The notes beneath the pieces were generated by a model. The model ran no database searches. It was not told the origin of the DNA and saw only the letters and a program-made list of their open reading frames with translations. Position numbers and translations under genes: made by a program. 64,000 nucleotides of DNA from Stammera capleta_O (GTDB taxonomy: Bacteria; Pseudomonadota; Gammaproteobacteria; Enterobacterales; Enterobacteriaceae): assembly GCA_036689515.1 (NCBI GenBank), contig CP144846.1, positions 1 to 64,000 of the forward strand, in the 5' to 3' direction. Of this stretch, positions 46,260-56,391 are shown in pieces; the stretch's first letter is position 1; every line of letters begins with the position of its first letter.

Positions 46260-46883
46260 ATGATAATGTTAATAGGTCATAAAATAGGTATGACTAGATT
46301 TTTTTTAAGTGATGGTTTATCAATACCTATTACAGTAATTAAAATAGAAGATAATAGAATTGTATTAATAAAAAAAAATAAATTTAATAATTATGTTCAA
46401 GTTACAATATGAAAAAAAAAAAAAAAAAAAATTAATAAATCAATTTTGGGTGTTTATAGAAAATATAATGTTATTCCTGGAATAAATTTATGATCTATAC
46501 CTTATATTAAAGGTATACATTTAAAAGTTGGACAAAAACTTACAATTAAATTGTTTAGTAATATTAAAAAGGTTGATGTTACAGGTTTAACTAAAGGTAA
46601 AGGTTTTGCAGGTACTATTAAAAGATGGAATTTTAAATCTCAAGATAGTTCTCATGGTAATTCTTTATCTCATCGTGCTCCTGGTTCTATAGGTCAAAAT
46701 CAAACTCCTGGAAGAGTATTTAAAGGTAAAAAAATGTCTGGTCATATGGGTAATAGAAATATTACAGTACAAAATTTAAATATTGTTAATTTAGATTTTG
46801 ATAAAAATCTTTTGTTATTAAAAGGTTGTGTGCCAGGTTTTAACAATAATATTGTTTTAATAAAGTCTTCAATAAAAAATTAA
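46260..46883 (+). CDS. rplC: 50S ribosomal protein L3
   Basis: Early 50S assembly protein reaching the peptidyl-transferase centre. 207 aa (E. coli 209). Start MIMLIGHKIGMTR aligns with E. coli MIGLVGKKVGMTR, so ATG 46260 rather than 46266. VDVTGLTKGKGFAGTIKRWN and SLSHRAPGSIGQNQTPGRV are conserved. A run of 20 A at 46412-46431 encodes Lys6 after a TGA(Trp), with the frame correct only at this length. Confidence 0.96.
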
Positions 46884-46894
46884 ATAGGAAAAAT

Positions 46895-47500
46895 ATGGAT
46901 ATACAATTAGTAAATTCTAATAAAAAAATTTTTTTATCTAATAAAATATTTAATGTTAATATAAATATGAATTTGATACATCAAGTTATAGTATCTTATC
47001 AAGCAAATAAACGTAATGGTAATGTATCTCAAAAATCTAGATCAGATGTTACTGGTTCTAACAAAAAGCCTTGGAGACAAAAAGGTACGGGAAAAGCTAG
47101 ATCTGGATCTGTTAAAAGTCCTATTTGAAGATCAGGAGGTGTAACTTTTGCTTCTAAACCTAAAAAATATAATTTAAAAGTTAATAAAAAAATGTATCGT
47201 AATGCATTTAAAATGATTTTGTCTGATTTAATAAATAATTCAAAATTATATATTATTAAAAATGTTTTAATAGATAAACCTAAAACAAAATTATTTATTA
47301 AATATTTTAATTTTATTAAAATATATAGATGTTTAATAGTTGTTAAAAATATATATTCAAATTTATTACTTTCTTCTAGAAATTTATATAAATTTAAAAT
47401 ATGTGATGTTAATCATATTAATATTATAGATTTAGTTACATTTAAAAGTGTAGTTTTTGAATTAGATATTATTAATATATTAGAGAAAAGATTTTTATAA
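46895..47500 (+). CDS. rplD: 50S ribosomal protein L4
   Basis: 201 aa, E. coli length. The exit-tunnel loop NGNVSQKSRSDVTGSNKKPWRQKGTG is well conserved (a TGG Trp here), followed by KARSGSVKSPIWRSGG with TGA for Trp. The C-terminal half is diverged. Confidence 0.96.
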
Positions 47501-47501
47501 T

Positions 47502-47804
47502 ATGATTAAGTTTAATTATTTAAGTGTTTTTAAAAAGGTATATTTTACTAATAAGTTTTCTTACATGAAAAATAATAATGAAATTATTGTATTTAATGTA
47601 ATAAAAAATTGTAATAAATTACAGATATATTTAGCTGTTAAAAAAATATTTGATATTAAAATTTTAAAAATTAGAACTTTAATTGTTAAAGAGGTAATAA
47701 AAAATAAAAAAAAAAATATTAGTTGTATTAAAAAATGAAAAAAAGCTTATGTTTATTTAAAAAAAGGTGAAAAAATTAATATAAATAATTTATCAAAATT
47801 TTAA
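47502..47804 (+). CDS. rplW: 50S ribosomal protein L23
   Basis: Exit-site protein where trigger factor and SRP dock. 100 aa as in E. coli; weakly conserved but VKKIFDIKILKIRTLIVK and KWKKAYVYLKKGEKI fit the family, and position between L4 and L2 settles it. One TGA(Trp). Confidence 0.9.
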
Positions 47805-47810
47805 TTTTAT

Positions 47811-48635
47811 ATGACTATATTAAAGTATAAGCCATATTCTCCAGGTAGAAGGCATAAAGTAAAAATAGTTTCTAAATTATTGTTTAAAGGTAAACCATTA
47901 AAGAGTTTGACTGTTAAAAATAATAATAAAAGTGGAAGAAATAATTATGGTAGAATTACAGTTAGACATATAGGTGGTAGACATAAACGTAATTATCGTA
48001 TTATAGATTTTAAACGTAACAAAGAAAATATATATGGTATAGTAGAAAGAATTGAATATGATCCTAATAGATCTTCTTTTATAGCATTAATTTTATATAA
48101 AGATGGAGAGAGAAGGTATATTTTATATCCTAAAGGTTTAAAAATAGGAGATAAAATAATTTCTGGTAATGATGTGAAAATTAAGATTGGTAATTGTTTA
48201 CCTATGTATAAAATTCCTTTAGGTACTATTGTTCATAATATTGAATTAATAATAGGTAAAGGAGCTCAATTAATTAGATCTGCTGGTTCATATGCTCAAA
48301 TTATATTAAAAGATAATAAATATGTAACTGTAAGATTAAGATCTGGTGAGTTGCGAAAAATAAATAGTTTATGTAAAGCTACATTAGGTCAAGTTGGTAA
48401 TTCTGAACATATGTTAAAAGTTTTAGGTAAAGCTGGATGTTCACGTTGATTAGGTGTTAGACCTACAGTAAGAGGTACAGCTATGAATCCTGTTGATCAT
48501 CCTCATGGTGGTGGTGAAGGACGTAATTTTGGTAAACATCCTGTAAGTCCATTTGGTTTAAAAACTAAAGGAAAAAGAACTAGAAATAATAAAAGAACAT
48601 CTAAATTTATAGTTAAATTTAGATATCAAAAATAA
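47811..48635 (+). CDS. rplB: 50S ribosomal protein L2
   Basis: Needed for subunit joining and peptidyl transfer. 274 aa (E. coli 273). GRITVRHIGGRHKRNYRIIDF, RLRSGELRKI, and HPHGGGEGRNFGKHPVSPFG (with the functionally important His) are intact. Trp in CSRWLGVRPTVRG is TGA. Confidence 0.98.
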
Positions 48636-48651
48636 TTTATAGGTAATTATT

Positions 48652-48933
48652 ATGGTTAGATCTATTAAAAAAGGTCCATTTATTGATGTTCATTTATTTA
48701 ACAAAGTTAAAAAGGTTTTAAAAAGTGGAAATAAACAACCTTTAAAAACTTGATCAAGACGTTCTACTATTTTACCTAATATGATTGGATTAACGATATC
48801 TGTACATAATGGAAGATATCATATACCTGTTTATATTACAGAAGAAATGGTAGGTCATAAATTAGGTGAATTTTCACCTACACGAACATATAGAGGACAT
48901 TTATCTAATAATAAAAAAATAAAAAAAGATTAA
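48652..48933 (+). CDS. rpsS: 30S ribosomal protein S19
   Basis: Head protein near the A-site finger, 93 aa (E. coli 92). MVRSIKKGPFID, TWSRRSTILPNMIGLTI (Trp TGA), and HKLGEFSPTRTYRGH are diagnostic. L22 starts 4 bp after its stop. Confidence 0.97.
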
Positions 48934-48937
48934 ACAC

Positions 48938-49273
48938 ATGATATATGTATATTCTAAATGAAAATATGTTAGGTCTTCTCCTTATAAAATTAGATTAGTA
49001 GCTAATTTAATAAGAAATAAAAATGTAAATATAGCTTTAAATATTTTGTCTTTTACTAAAAAAAAAGCTTCTTTATTAATTAAAAAAGTTTTAAAATCAG
49101 CTATAGCTAATGCTATACATAATAATAATTGAAGTGTTGATGATTTAATTATTAGTAAAATTTATGTAGATAATGGATCATTAATTAAACGTATTTTTCC
49201 TAGAGCAAAAGGTAGAGTTAATTATATTTTTAAAAGAACGAGTCATATTACTATTTGTTTGTCTAATAAATAA
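48938..49273 (+). CDS. rplV: 50S ribosomal protein L22
   Basis: Lines the exit tunnel with L4. 111 aa (E. coli 110): RSSPYKIRLVANLIRNKNV, KKVLKSAIANAIHNN, and the beta-hairpin RIFPRAKGRVNYIFKRTSHIT. Two TGA(Trp), so a standard-code search misses it. Confidence 0.96.
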
Positions 49274-49291
49274 TAAAATTTTGAGGAAAAT

Positions 49292-50011
49292 ATGGGGCAA
49301 AAAGTTAATCCTAATGTAATTAGATTAGGTATAATAAAAATGTGAAATTCTGCTTGATTTACAAATAAAAATAATTTTTCTTATTATTTATATAATGATT
49401 TTTTAGTTCGTGAATATTTAAAAAAAAAATTAAGTAGAGCTTTAGTATCTAAAATAATTATAGAACGTCCTGCTAAAAGCATTAGAGTAACTATTTACAC
49501 AGCTAGACCAGGTATAGTAATAGGTAAAAAAGGAGAAGATGTAGAAAAATTAAGAAAAGATATAGTATCTATATCTAAAGTTCCGTCTCAAGTAAATATA
49601 TTTGAAATTAGAAAACCTGAATTAGATGCATATTTAGTTGCTTGTAACGTAGCATCTCAATTAGAAAGACGTATTATGTTTAGAAGGGCAATGAAAAGAG
49701 TTATTAATAATGCTATGAGATTTGGTGCAAAAGGTATTAAAATAAAAGTTAGTGGTAGATTAGGTGGTGTGGAAATTGCTAGAAAAGAATGATATAAAGA
49801 AGGTAGAATACCTTTACATACTTTTCGTGCTGATATTGATTATGGTTTTTCAGAAGCTTTTACTACGTATGGTGTTATAGGTGTAAAAGTATGAATTTTT
49901 AAAGGAGAGATTTTAGATAAATATTTTCCTATTAAAAATTATAATAGAATTAATTTTATAAATAAAAAAAAAAATATTAAAAAAGTTATTATTAAAAATG
50001 TTAAAACCTAA
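49292..50011 (+). CDS. rpsC: 30S ribosomal protein S3
   Basis: mRNA-entry helicase protein. 239 aa (E. coli 233). MGQKVNPNVIRLGI, KH motif PGIVIGKKGEDVEKLRK, and GVEIARKEWYKEGRIPLHTFRADIDY are conserved; five TGA(Trp). The C-terminal Lys/Asn tail runs 14 nt into rplP. Confidence 0.96.
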
Positions 50012-50420
50012 AAGAACAAAATATAGAAAATTACAAAAGGGTCGTAACAGAGGAATGTCAAGAGATAATATGATACATTTTGGTAAATTTGGTTTAAAAG
50101 CAATTACAAGAGGAAGTATATCTTCTAAACAAATTGAATCAGCTAGAAAAGTAATTACTCGTTTTGTTAAACAACAAGGATCTATGTGAATTAGAATATT
50201 TCCTGATAAACCTATAACTAAAAAACCTTTAGAAGTTCGTATGGGTAAAGGTAAAGGTAATGTAGAGTTTTGAGTAGCAATTATTAAACCTGGAAAAATT
50301 TTATATGAAATTGATGGTATAGATGAAACTGTTGCTAGAAAAGTATTAAAATTAGCAGGAGCAAAATTAAGTGTTAAAACTAAATTTGTTATTAAAGATT
50401 CTAAATTATGAAAATATTAA
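49998..50420 (+). CDS. rplP: 50S ribosomal protein L16, with read-through extension
   Basis: Positions A-site tRNA on the 50S. 140 aa (E. coli 136). MLKPKRTKYRKLQKGRNRG, GLKAITRGSISSKQIESARKVI, and RMGKGKGNVEFWVA are diagnostic. The fourth TGA, at 50409-50411, sits where the family normally ends and inside the ATGA of the rpmC start; reading it as Trp adds only W-K-Y before TAA. It may be a former stop codon. Overlaps rpmC by 13 nt. Confidence 0.95.
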
Positions 50421-50608
50421 AATCATATAATAATAAAAATTATAAAGAATTAGTTGATAAATTGTTGAATTTTAAAAAACAATATTTTAATTTAAGAATG
50501 TTATTTTCTACTAATAAATTAAAACAAACTCATTTATTACGTTTATATAGAAAGAATATAGCACGTATTAAAACTATACTAACTAAGATTAAAAATAATG
50601 AAATTTAA
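50408..50608 (+). CDS. rpmC: 50S ribosomal protein L29
   Basis: 66 aa (E. coli 63). Short helical protein by the exit tunnel; ELVDKLLNFKKQYFNLRMLFST and LRLYRKNIARIKTILTK match. Overlaps both neighbours (13 nt with rplP, 11 nt with rpsQ). Confidence 0.92.
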   Translation: MKILKSYNNKNYKELVDKLLNFKKQYFNLRMLFSTNKLKQTHLLRLYRKNIARIKTILTKIKNNEI

Positions 50609-50846
50609 AAAAATATTAAAAGGTGTAGTGATTAATAAATTAATGAATAAAACTTTAGTTGTATTAATTACAAGAATTGTAAAACATAAAATTTATGGAA
50701 AATTTATTAAAAAAGTTTCTAAAGTATATGTTCATTATGAAAAAGATATATGTAATAAAAATGATGTAGTAGAAATAAAGCAATGTAGACCATTATCTAA
50801 AAAAAAATGTTGAATTTTAAATAAAGTACTTATAAAGAATATATAA
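50598..50846 (+). CDS. rpsQ: 30S ribosomal protein S17
   Basis: 82 aa (E. coli 84). LKGVVINKLMNKTLVVLI and HKIYGKFIKKVSKVYVHYEKD, then CRPLSKKKCWILNKV where Trp is TGA and matches the conserved Trp of E. coli. Last gene of the S10 cluster. Confidence 0.94.
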
Positions 50847-50853
50847 AAATTTT

Positions 50854-51225
50854 ATGATACAAGAAAGATCTTTATTGTTTGTAGCTGATAATTCTGGTGC
50901 TAAATTAGTAATGTGTATTAAAGTTTTAGGAGGATCTAAAAGAAAATATGCTAATATAGGAGATATAATTAAAATAGCTGTTAAGGAAATTATTTCTAAA
51001 AGTAAAGTTAAAAAAGGAGATGTATTGAAAGCTGTTATAGTTAGAAGTAAATATGGAGTAAGAAGATTAGATGGATCTTTAATTAGATTTGATAATAATT
51101 CTTGTGTACTATTGAATGATAATAATGAAATACCTATAGGTACTAGAATATTTGGTCCTGTTACTAGAGAATTACGTGTTGAAAAATTCATGAAAATAAT
51201 TTCTTTAGCTCCAGAAGTAATTTAA
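50854..51225 (+). CDS. rplN: 50S ribosomal protein L14
   Basis: 123 aa as in E. coli. MIQERSLLFVADNSGAKLVMCIKVLGGSKRKYA and FGPVTRELRVEKFMKIISLAPEVI are diagnostic. First gene of the spc cluster. Confidence 0.98.
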   Translation: MIQERSLLFVADNSGAKLVMCIKVLGGSKRKYANIGDIIKIAVKEIISKSKVKKGDVLKAVIVRSKYGVRRLDGSLIRFDNNSCVLLNDNNEIPIGTRIFGPVTRELRVEKFMKIISLAPEVI

Positions 51226-51246
51226 TAATATATAATTTATATTAAT

Positions 51247-51561
51247 ATGTCTAATAAATTTAAAGTTAATGATGAAGTAATAATAATATCAGGTAAAAAT
51301 AAAGGTAAAAGAGGAATAATTAAAAAAATTTATTTAAAAAAGAAAAAGGTAATAGTAAATGGTTTAAATATAGTATTTAAACATCAAAAATCTATTCCTT
51401 CTAGAAATATAATAGGAGGTATTATTAAAAAAGAATCTTGTATAGATATATCTAATATTAGTCATTTTTGTTATAAAACAAATAAATTATCTAAAGTAGG
51501 ATTTAATACAATTAATAAAAAAAAAGTTCGTTATTTAAAATTAAATAAAAATATTTTTTAA
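51247..51561 (+). CDS. rplX: 50S ribosomal protein L24
   Basis: Assembly initiator, 104 aa as in E. coli. KVNDEVIIISGKNKGKRGIIKKI is the KOW motif; GLNIVFKHQKSIP follows. Diverged after residue 70. Confidence 0.95.
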   Translation: MSNKFKVNDEVIIISGKNKGKRGIIKKIYLKKKKVIVNGLNIVFKHQKSIPSRNIIGGIIKKESCIDISNISHFCYKTNKLSKVGFNTINKKKVRYLKLNKNIF

Positions 51562-51565
51562 TATT

Positions 51566-52108
51566 ATGTTAAGTAAATTATATAATTTATATAAAAATGT
51601 TATTATACACAAATTATACAAAAAATTTAAATATACTTCTATAATGCAAGTTCCTAAAATTATTAAAATTGTTTTGAATGTAGGACTAAATTATAAACAT
51701 TTAGATAAAAAGTATTTAAATATTGTTATTAATAATTTAAAATTAATAACTGGGCAACAAGCTATTATAACTAAATCTCGTAAATCTATTTCAAATTTTA
51801 AAATTCGTAGAGGTATTCCTATAGGATGTAAAGTAACTTTAAGAAAAATAAATATGTGGAATTTTTTAGATAAATTTATTTTTATAGTAATACCTAGAAT
51901 AAGAGATTTTAGAGGTTTTAAACAAAAATCTATAGATAATAATGGTAATTTAAATATTGGTATTAAAGAGCATATTATTTTTCCAGAAATAAATTATGAA
52001 AATGTTAAATATGTACATGGTATGGATATATCTTTAGTTTTAACTAAAACTAGTAGAGTTGAATCATTGTTTTTATTTAATTGTTTTTCATTTCCATTTC
52101 GTAAATAA
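51566..52108 (+). CDS. rplE: 50S ribosomal protein L5
   Basis: 5S-rRNA-binding protein of the central protuberance. 180 aa (E. coli 179). SIMQVPKIIKIVLNVGL, TGQQAIITKSRKSISNFKIRRGIPIGCKVTLR and RDFRGFKQKSIDNNGNLNIGIKEH are conserved. Contains a retained TGG Trp (NMWNFLD). Confidence 0.97.
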   Translation: MLSKLYNLYKNVIIHKLYKKFKYTSIMQVPKIIKIVLNVGLNYKHLDKKYLNIVINNLKLITGQQAIITKSRKSISNFKIRRGIPIGCKVTLRKINMWNFLDKFIFIVIPRIRDFRGFKQKSIDNNGNLNIGIKEHIIFPEINYENVKYVHGMDISLVLTKTSRVESLFLFNCFSFPFRK

Positions 52109-52118
52109 AATTTTAAAT

Positions 52119-52424
52119 ATGACTAAAAAATCTGTTATAATTCGTGAAAAAAAGAGAAGAATTTTAATTAAAAAGTATTATTTAAAAAGATTAAAATTAA
52201 AAAAAATGATTTCAAATCATAGAACATCAAATATTGATAGATGAAAATATATTGTAAAATTACAAAATTTACCTAAAAATTCCAGTTATATACGTAGTAG
52301 AAATAGATGTTTGTTGACAGGTAGACCCCATTCATATTTAAGAAGATTTGGATTAAGTCGTATTAAATTTCGTGAATTTGCAGTTAAAGGTGATATACCT
52401 GGTTTAAAGAAATCAAGTTGATAA
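52119..52424 (+). CDS. rpsN: 30S ribosomal protein S14
   Basis: 101 aa as in E. coli, zinc-free form. NRCLLTGRPHSYLRRFGLSRIKFREFA and the C-terminal PGLKKSSW, with the final Trp as TGA. ATG at 52119 is chosen; upstream in-frame codons lie inside rplE. Confidence 0.96.
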
Positions 52425-52443
52425 TTAATTAAAAGAGAACATT

Positions 52444-52839
52444 ATGAGTATGCAAGATCCTATAGCAAATATGTTAACATGTATTAGAAATGGGCAATCA
52501 GCTTATAAAAATAAAATATTTGTTAATTATTCTAAAATGAATAAATTAATATTAAAAATATTTAATCATGAGGGGTATATAAATAAATATAATTTATTGA
52601 AAATTAATAATATAAGTAAAATTATAGTGTATTTAAAATATTTTAATAAATTACCTGTTATTAAAAAAATAAAAAGAATTAGCAAACCTGGTTTAAGAAT
52701 ATATAGTGATTATAAAAAATTACCTATTATGATGTCAGGATTAGGTATTTATATAATTTCTACATCTTTAGGATTGTTAACTGATAAAGATGCACGTAAA
52801 AATAAAGTTGGTGGTGAAATTATTTGTAGTATTTTTTAA
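52444..52839 (+). CDS. rpsH: 30S ribosomal protein S8
   Basis: 131 aa (E. coli 130). MSMQDPIANMLTCIRNGQSA, RISKPGLRIYSDYKKLP, and the C-terminal GLLTDKDARKNKVGGEIICSIF. In E. coli S8 represses spc translation at L5; that site was not assessed here. Confidence 0.97.
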   Translation: MSMQDPIANMLTCIRNGQSAYKNKIFVNYSKMNKLILKIFNHEGYINKYNLLKINNISKIIVYLKYFNKLPVIKKIKRISKPGLRIYSDYKKLPIMMSGLGIYIISTSLGLLTDKDARKNKVGGEIICSIF

Positions 52840-52847
52840 GGATTGAT

Positions 52848-53387
52848 ATGTCTCGTATAGCTAAAAAACCTATATTTATACCTGATAATATTTTTGTTAA
52901 AGTAGAAAAAAACAAAATATTTATTAATAAAAAAGAATTAACTATTATTAAAATTATACCTAATTTTATATTAGTTAATATTAATAATAATATTATTAAT
53001 TTAAAATTAAAAAATTATTGTAAAAAATGATATATGTTAGGTACATATAGATCTATATTAAATAATATTTTTATTGGGTTAAGTATAGGATTTGAAAAAA
53101 AATTAATTCTTGTAGGTATAGGTTATAAAGCCTATTTAGATAATAATATTTTGTTTTTAAATATAGGTTATTCACATATTATTAAATTTAATATACCTAA
53201 AAATATAGAAATATCATGTCCTAGTTCTAATGAAATATTAGTTAAAGGATATAATAAGGAATTGGTTGGACAAGTAGCTGCTATAATAAGGAGTTATAGA
53301 CCTCCTGAACCTTATAGAAAAGGTAAAGGTATACGTTATTTAAATGAGATAGTTCGTATTAAAGAAAATAAAAAAAAAAGTAAATAA
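52848..53387 (+). CDS. rplF: 50S ribosomal protein L6
   Basis: 179 aa (E. coli 177). MSRIAKKPIFIP, GTYRSILNNIFIGLSIGFEKKLILVGIGYKA and the C-terminal RSYRPPEPYRKGKGIRYLNE are diagnostic. One Trp (53028-53030) is TGA. Confidence 0.97.
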
Positions 53388-53389
53388 TT

Positions 53390-53749
53390 ATGTATAAAAA
53401 AAAAATACGTTTACGTAGATGTAAAAAATTTCGTTTTATAAATAAAAATTTAGGAAAATTACGTTTAGTAGTTTATAAAACATCTAGACATATATATACA
53501 CAAGTTATTTTTATTGATAATAATAATAAATCTAATGTATTGTTATCTATGTCTACATTAGAAATAAAAGGATTTAAAAAAAAAAAAATATGTAATAAAA
53601 AAGCTTCTGAAATAGTTGGTAGAAAAATAGCAAAAAAATGTTTAAAAAATAAAATATATAATGTTGTATTTGATAAATCTGGATTTAAATATCATGGACG
53701 TATTAAAATATTAGCAGATTCTGCACGTAAAAATGGTTTATTATTTTAA
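53390..53749 (+). CDS. rplR: 50S ribosomal protein L18
   Basis: 5S-binding protein, 119 aa (E. coli 117). LRLVVYKTSRHIYTQVI, ASEIVGRKIAKKCLK and VVFDKSGFKYHGRIKILADSARKNGL fit the family. Starts 2 bp after rplF. Confidence 0.96.
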   Translation: MYKKKIRLRRCKKFRFINKNLGKLRLVVYKTSRHIYTQVIFIDNNNKSNVLLSMSTLEIKGFKKKKICNKKASEIVGRKIAKKCLKNKIYNVVFDKSGFKYHGRIKILADSARKNGLLF

Positions 53750-53764
53750 ATTTAGGTTAATTAA

Positions 53765-54268
53765 ATGAATATAATAAATAATAATGATACTGAATTATAT
53801 GAAAAATTAATATCAGTTAATAGAATATCTAAAACAGTTAAAGGAGGAAGAATATTTTCTTTTTCTGCATTAACTATAGTAGGAGATCGTAAAGGTAGAG
53901 TAGGATATGGATATGGAAGAGCTAAAGAAGTACCATTAGCTATACAAAAATCTTTAAACAAATCTAAAAAAAACATGATTAATATTTTGTTAAACAAAAA
54001 AGGTACTATAAGATATAGTGTTAAAGGTAATTTTGTAAGTTCTATAATATTTATAAAACCTGCATGTGATGGTACAGGATTAATAGCTAGTAAATCTATG
54101 AAATATGTTTTTGAAGCAGCTGGAATAAAAAATATTTTAGCTAAATCTTGAGGTTCTACTAATCCTATTAATGTTGTTAAAGCTACTATTTTAACTTTAT
54201 ATAAAATGGAATCTCCTGTTTATATAGCATTAAAAAGAGGTAAATATTTAAAAGATATAATTAACTAA
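53765..54268 (+). CDS. rpsE: 30S ribosomal protein S5
   Basis: 167 aa as in E. coli. VNRISKTVKGGRIFSFSALTIVGDRKGRVGYGYGRAKEVP is conserved, as is GSTNPINVVKAT. The TGA at 54149-54151 gives Trp where E. coli has Tyr (KAYGSTN), the residue before GST; it is still an aromatic position. Confidence 0.96.
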
Positions 54269-54283
54269 TTAATTTTTAAATAA

Positions 54284-54472
54284 ATGTTAAAACAAATAAA
54301 GATTACTAAAATTAAAAGTTCTATAGGTTGTAATAAAAAGCAAAAGAAAATATTATTATCATTAGGTCTTAAAAAAACATGATCATATATTTATCATAAT
54401 GATAATAAATCAATAAGAGGTATGATCAATAAAATTTTTTATATGGTTAAGGTAGAAAATGTTATTAATTAA
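54284..54472 (+). CDS. rpmD: 50S ribosomal protein L30
   Basis: 62 aa (E. coli 59), too short and TGA-broken for routine detection. KQIKITKIKSSIGCNKKQKKILLSLGL and the end SIRGMINKIFYMVKVE are diagnostic. Overlaps rplO by 14 nt. Confidence 0.93.
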
Positions 54473-54899
54473 TAAAATTAAAAGTAATAAAAAATGTAAA
54501 TTTAAATCTAAAAGGGTTGGTAGAGGTATAGGTTCTGGTTTAGGTAAAACTAGTGGTAGAGGGCATAAAGGTCAAAAAGCTAGACGAGGATGTAAAATTA
54601 GAAGGGGATTTGAAGGAGGACAAACTCCTTTTTATCGTAGAATACCTAAATTTGGATTTAGTAATTTTAAACATAAAAAAGCTGTTTTTGAATTATATTT
54701 AAATAAATTAAATATATTCAATAATAACACAAATATTAATTTAAATTTATTAAAAAAAAAAAAAATTGTACCTTTAAAATTTAATAATGTAAAAATTATA
54801 TTAAAAGGTTTTTTATATAAAAATAATATTAAAATTGTAGATAAAAAAATTAAACTTTCTAATGGATCTTTACATATATTAAAATCTTTAGAAAAATAG
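54459..54899 (+). CDS. rplO: 50S ribosomal protein L15
   Basis: 146 aa (E. coli 144). RVGRGIGSGLGKTSGRGHKGQKARRG and EGGQTPFYRRIPKFGF are diagnostic; the C-terminal half is diverged. Ends in TAG, confirming that RF1 is needed. Confidence 0.96.
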   Translation: MLLINKIKSNKKCKFKSKRVGRGIGSGLGKTSGRGHKGQKARRGCKIRRGFEGGQTPFYRRIPKFGFSNFKHKKAVFELYLNKLNIFNNNTNINLNLLKKKKIVPLKFNNVKIILKGFLYKNNIKIVDKKIKLSNGSLHILKSLEK

Positions 54900-54938
54900 T
54901 TTTATTTAAATATTTTCTAAAATTGTGAGTTAATAAAA

Positions 54939-56246
54939 ATGTTATTAAATAATATTAATAGTGGATTTAAAGAATTAAAGAAAAGATTATTTTTTTTGTT
55001 ATGTTGTTTATTTGTATTACGTTTAGGTAATTATATTTCTATTCCTGGAATAAATATATATTATTTAAATAATATACTTAATAAAAATAATACTATGTTT
55101 ATAGATATTTTGAAAACATTATCAAATGGATCTTTATATAATGCTTCTATATTTATGTTAGGTATTATGCCATATATTTCTTCTTCTATAATTATTCAAT
55201 TATTAACTGTAATTATTCCATATTTTATTACTTTAAGAAAAGAAGGAATAGATGGTAAATATAAAATAAATAGATATATAAAATTTTTAACATTATTATT
55301 GTCTATTATACAATCTGTATTTTTATCAATTTTTTTATTAAAAATAAAAGGTATATATAATATTTATTATAATACAAAATTAATTTTTTTTATTACATCA
55401 GTTATAAGTCTTGTAACAGGAACAGTTTTTTTAATGTGATTAGGTGAAAAGATTACTGAACGTGGTATAGGTAATGGAATTTCTATTATTATATTTACTA
55501 GTATCATTTCTAGTTTACCTAGTAATATATTAAATATTTTTTATTTGTTAAATAAAAATAAAATTTTTTATATTAAAATTTTATTAATATTATTAACTTT
55601 AATATTTATGATATTTTTTATTGTATTAGTAGAAATGGCTCAGAGAAGAATTTTAATACAGTATGCTATTAGAGGTTATCAAAATAATAGATATTCTTTT
55701 TTAAATGCTAATGATACATATTTACCTTTAAAAATTAATATAGCAGGAGTAATGCCTTCTGTATTTACATCTAGTATTATGATATTTCCATCTGTTTTTT
55801 TTATTTGATTAAATAATAAATTTTATTTTAAAAAATGATTTTTTTTAATTAAATTATTTTATCCTAAACAATTTTTATATTTATTTTTATATTTGAGTTT
55901 AATATTTTTATTTTGTTTTTTTTATACTTTGTTGATTTTTAACCCTATTGAAATTTCTGAAAATTTAAAGAAAACAGGTGCGTACATACCTAGTATAAGA
56001 CCTGGAATATATACTTCTAATTTTATTAAAAAAATAGTTTTAAATTTAACTATTTTTAATGCAATTTATATATCACTAGTATGTATTATGCCTGATTTTA
56101 TATATGAAATTTTAGGACTAAGATTTAATTTTAGTGGAACATCTTTGTTAATAGTATCAGTTGTAATTATAGAGTTTATTACACAAATACAATCATTATT
56201 AATGTCTAATAAATATTTATCTATTTTAAAAAAAACTTATTTTTAA
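54939..56246 (+). CDS. secY: SecY, preprotein translocase channel
   Basis: Central channel of the Sec translocon, 435 aa (E. coli 443), with ten predicted TM helices. Conserved: RLGNYISIPGIN, TM2 region LGIMPYISSSIIIQLL, GERITERGIGNGIS-like stretch (LGEKITERGIGNGISI), VEMAQRRI, and the cytosolic loop with ENLKKTGAYIPSIRPG. Three TGA(Trp). With secG also present, an export system is retained. Confidence 0.97.
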
Positions 56247-56255
56247 TTTTATATT

Positions 56256-56372
56256 ATGAAAGTACGAGCTTCTGTTAAAAAAATTTGTCGTTATTGTAAA
56301 ATTGTTAAAAGAAATAGAATAATTAGAGTAATTTGCAAATTAGATCCAAAACATAAACAACGTCAAGGTTAA
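56256..56372 (+). CDS. rpmJ: 50S ribosomal protein L36
   Basis: 38 aa as in E. coli: MKVRASVKKICRYCKIVKRN start with zinc ligands Cys11, Cys14, Cys27 and His33. Very short, so usually missed by ORF cut-offs. Between secY and rpsM as in E. coli. Confidence 0.97.
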   Translation: MKVRASVKKICRYCKIVKRNRIIRVICKLDPKHKQRQG

Positions 56373-56391
56373 TTTAAATTGGATAATTAAA

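Noticed and set aside
50817..51191. 124-aa minus-strand ORF
   Set aside because: Antisense to rplN, no recognisable domain.
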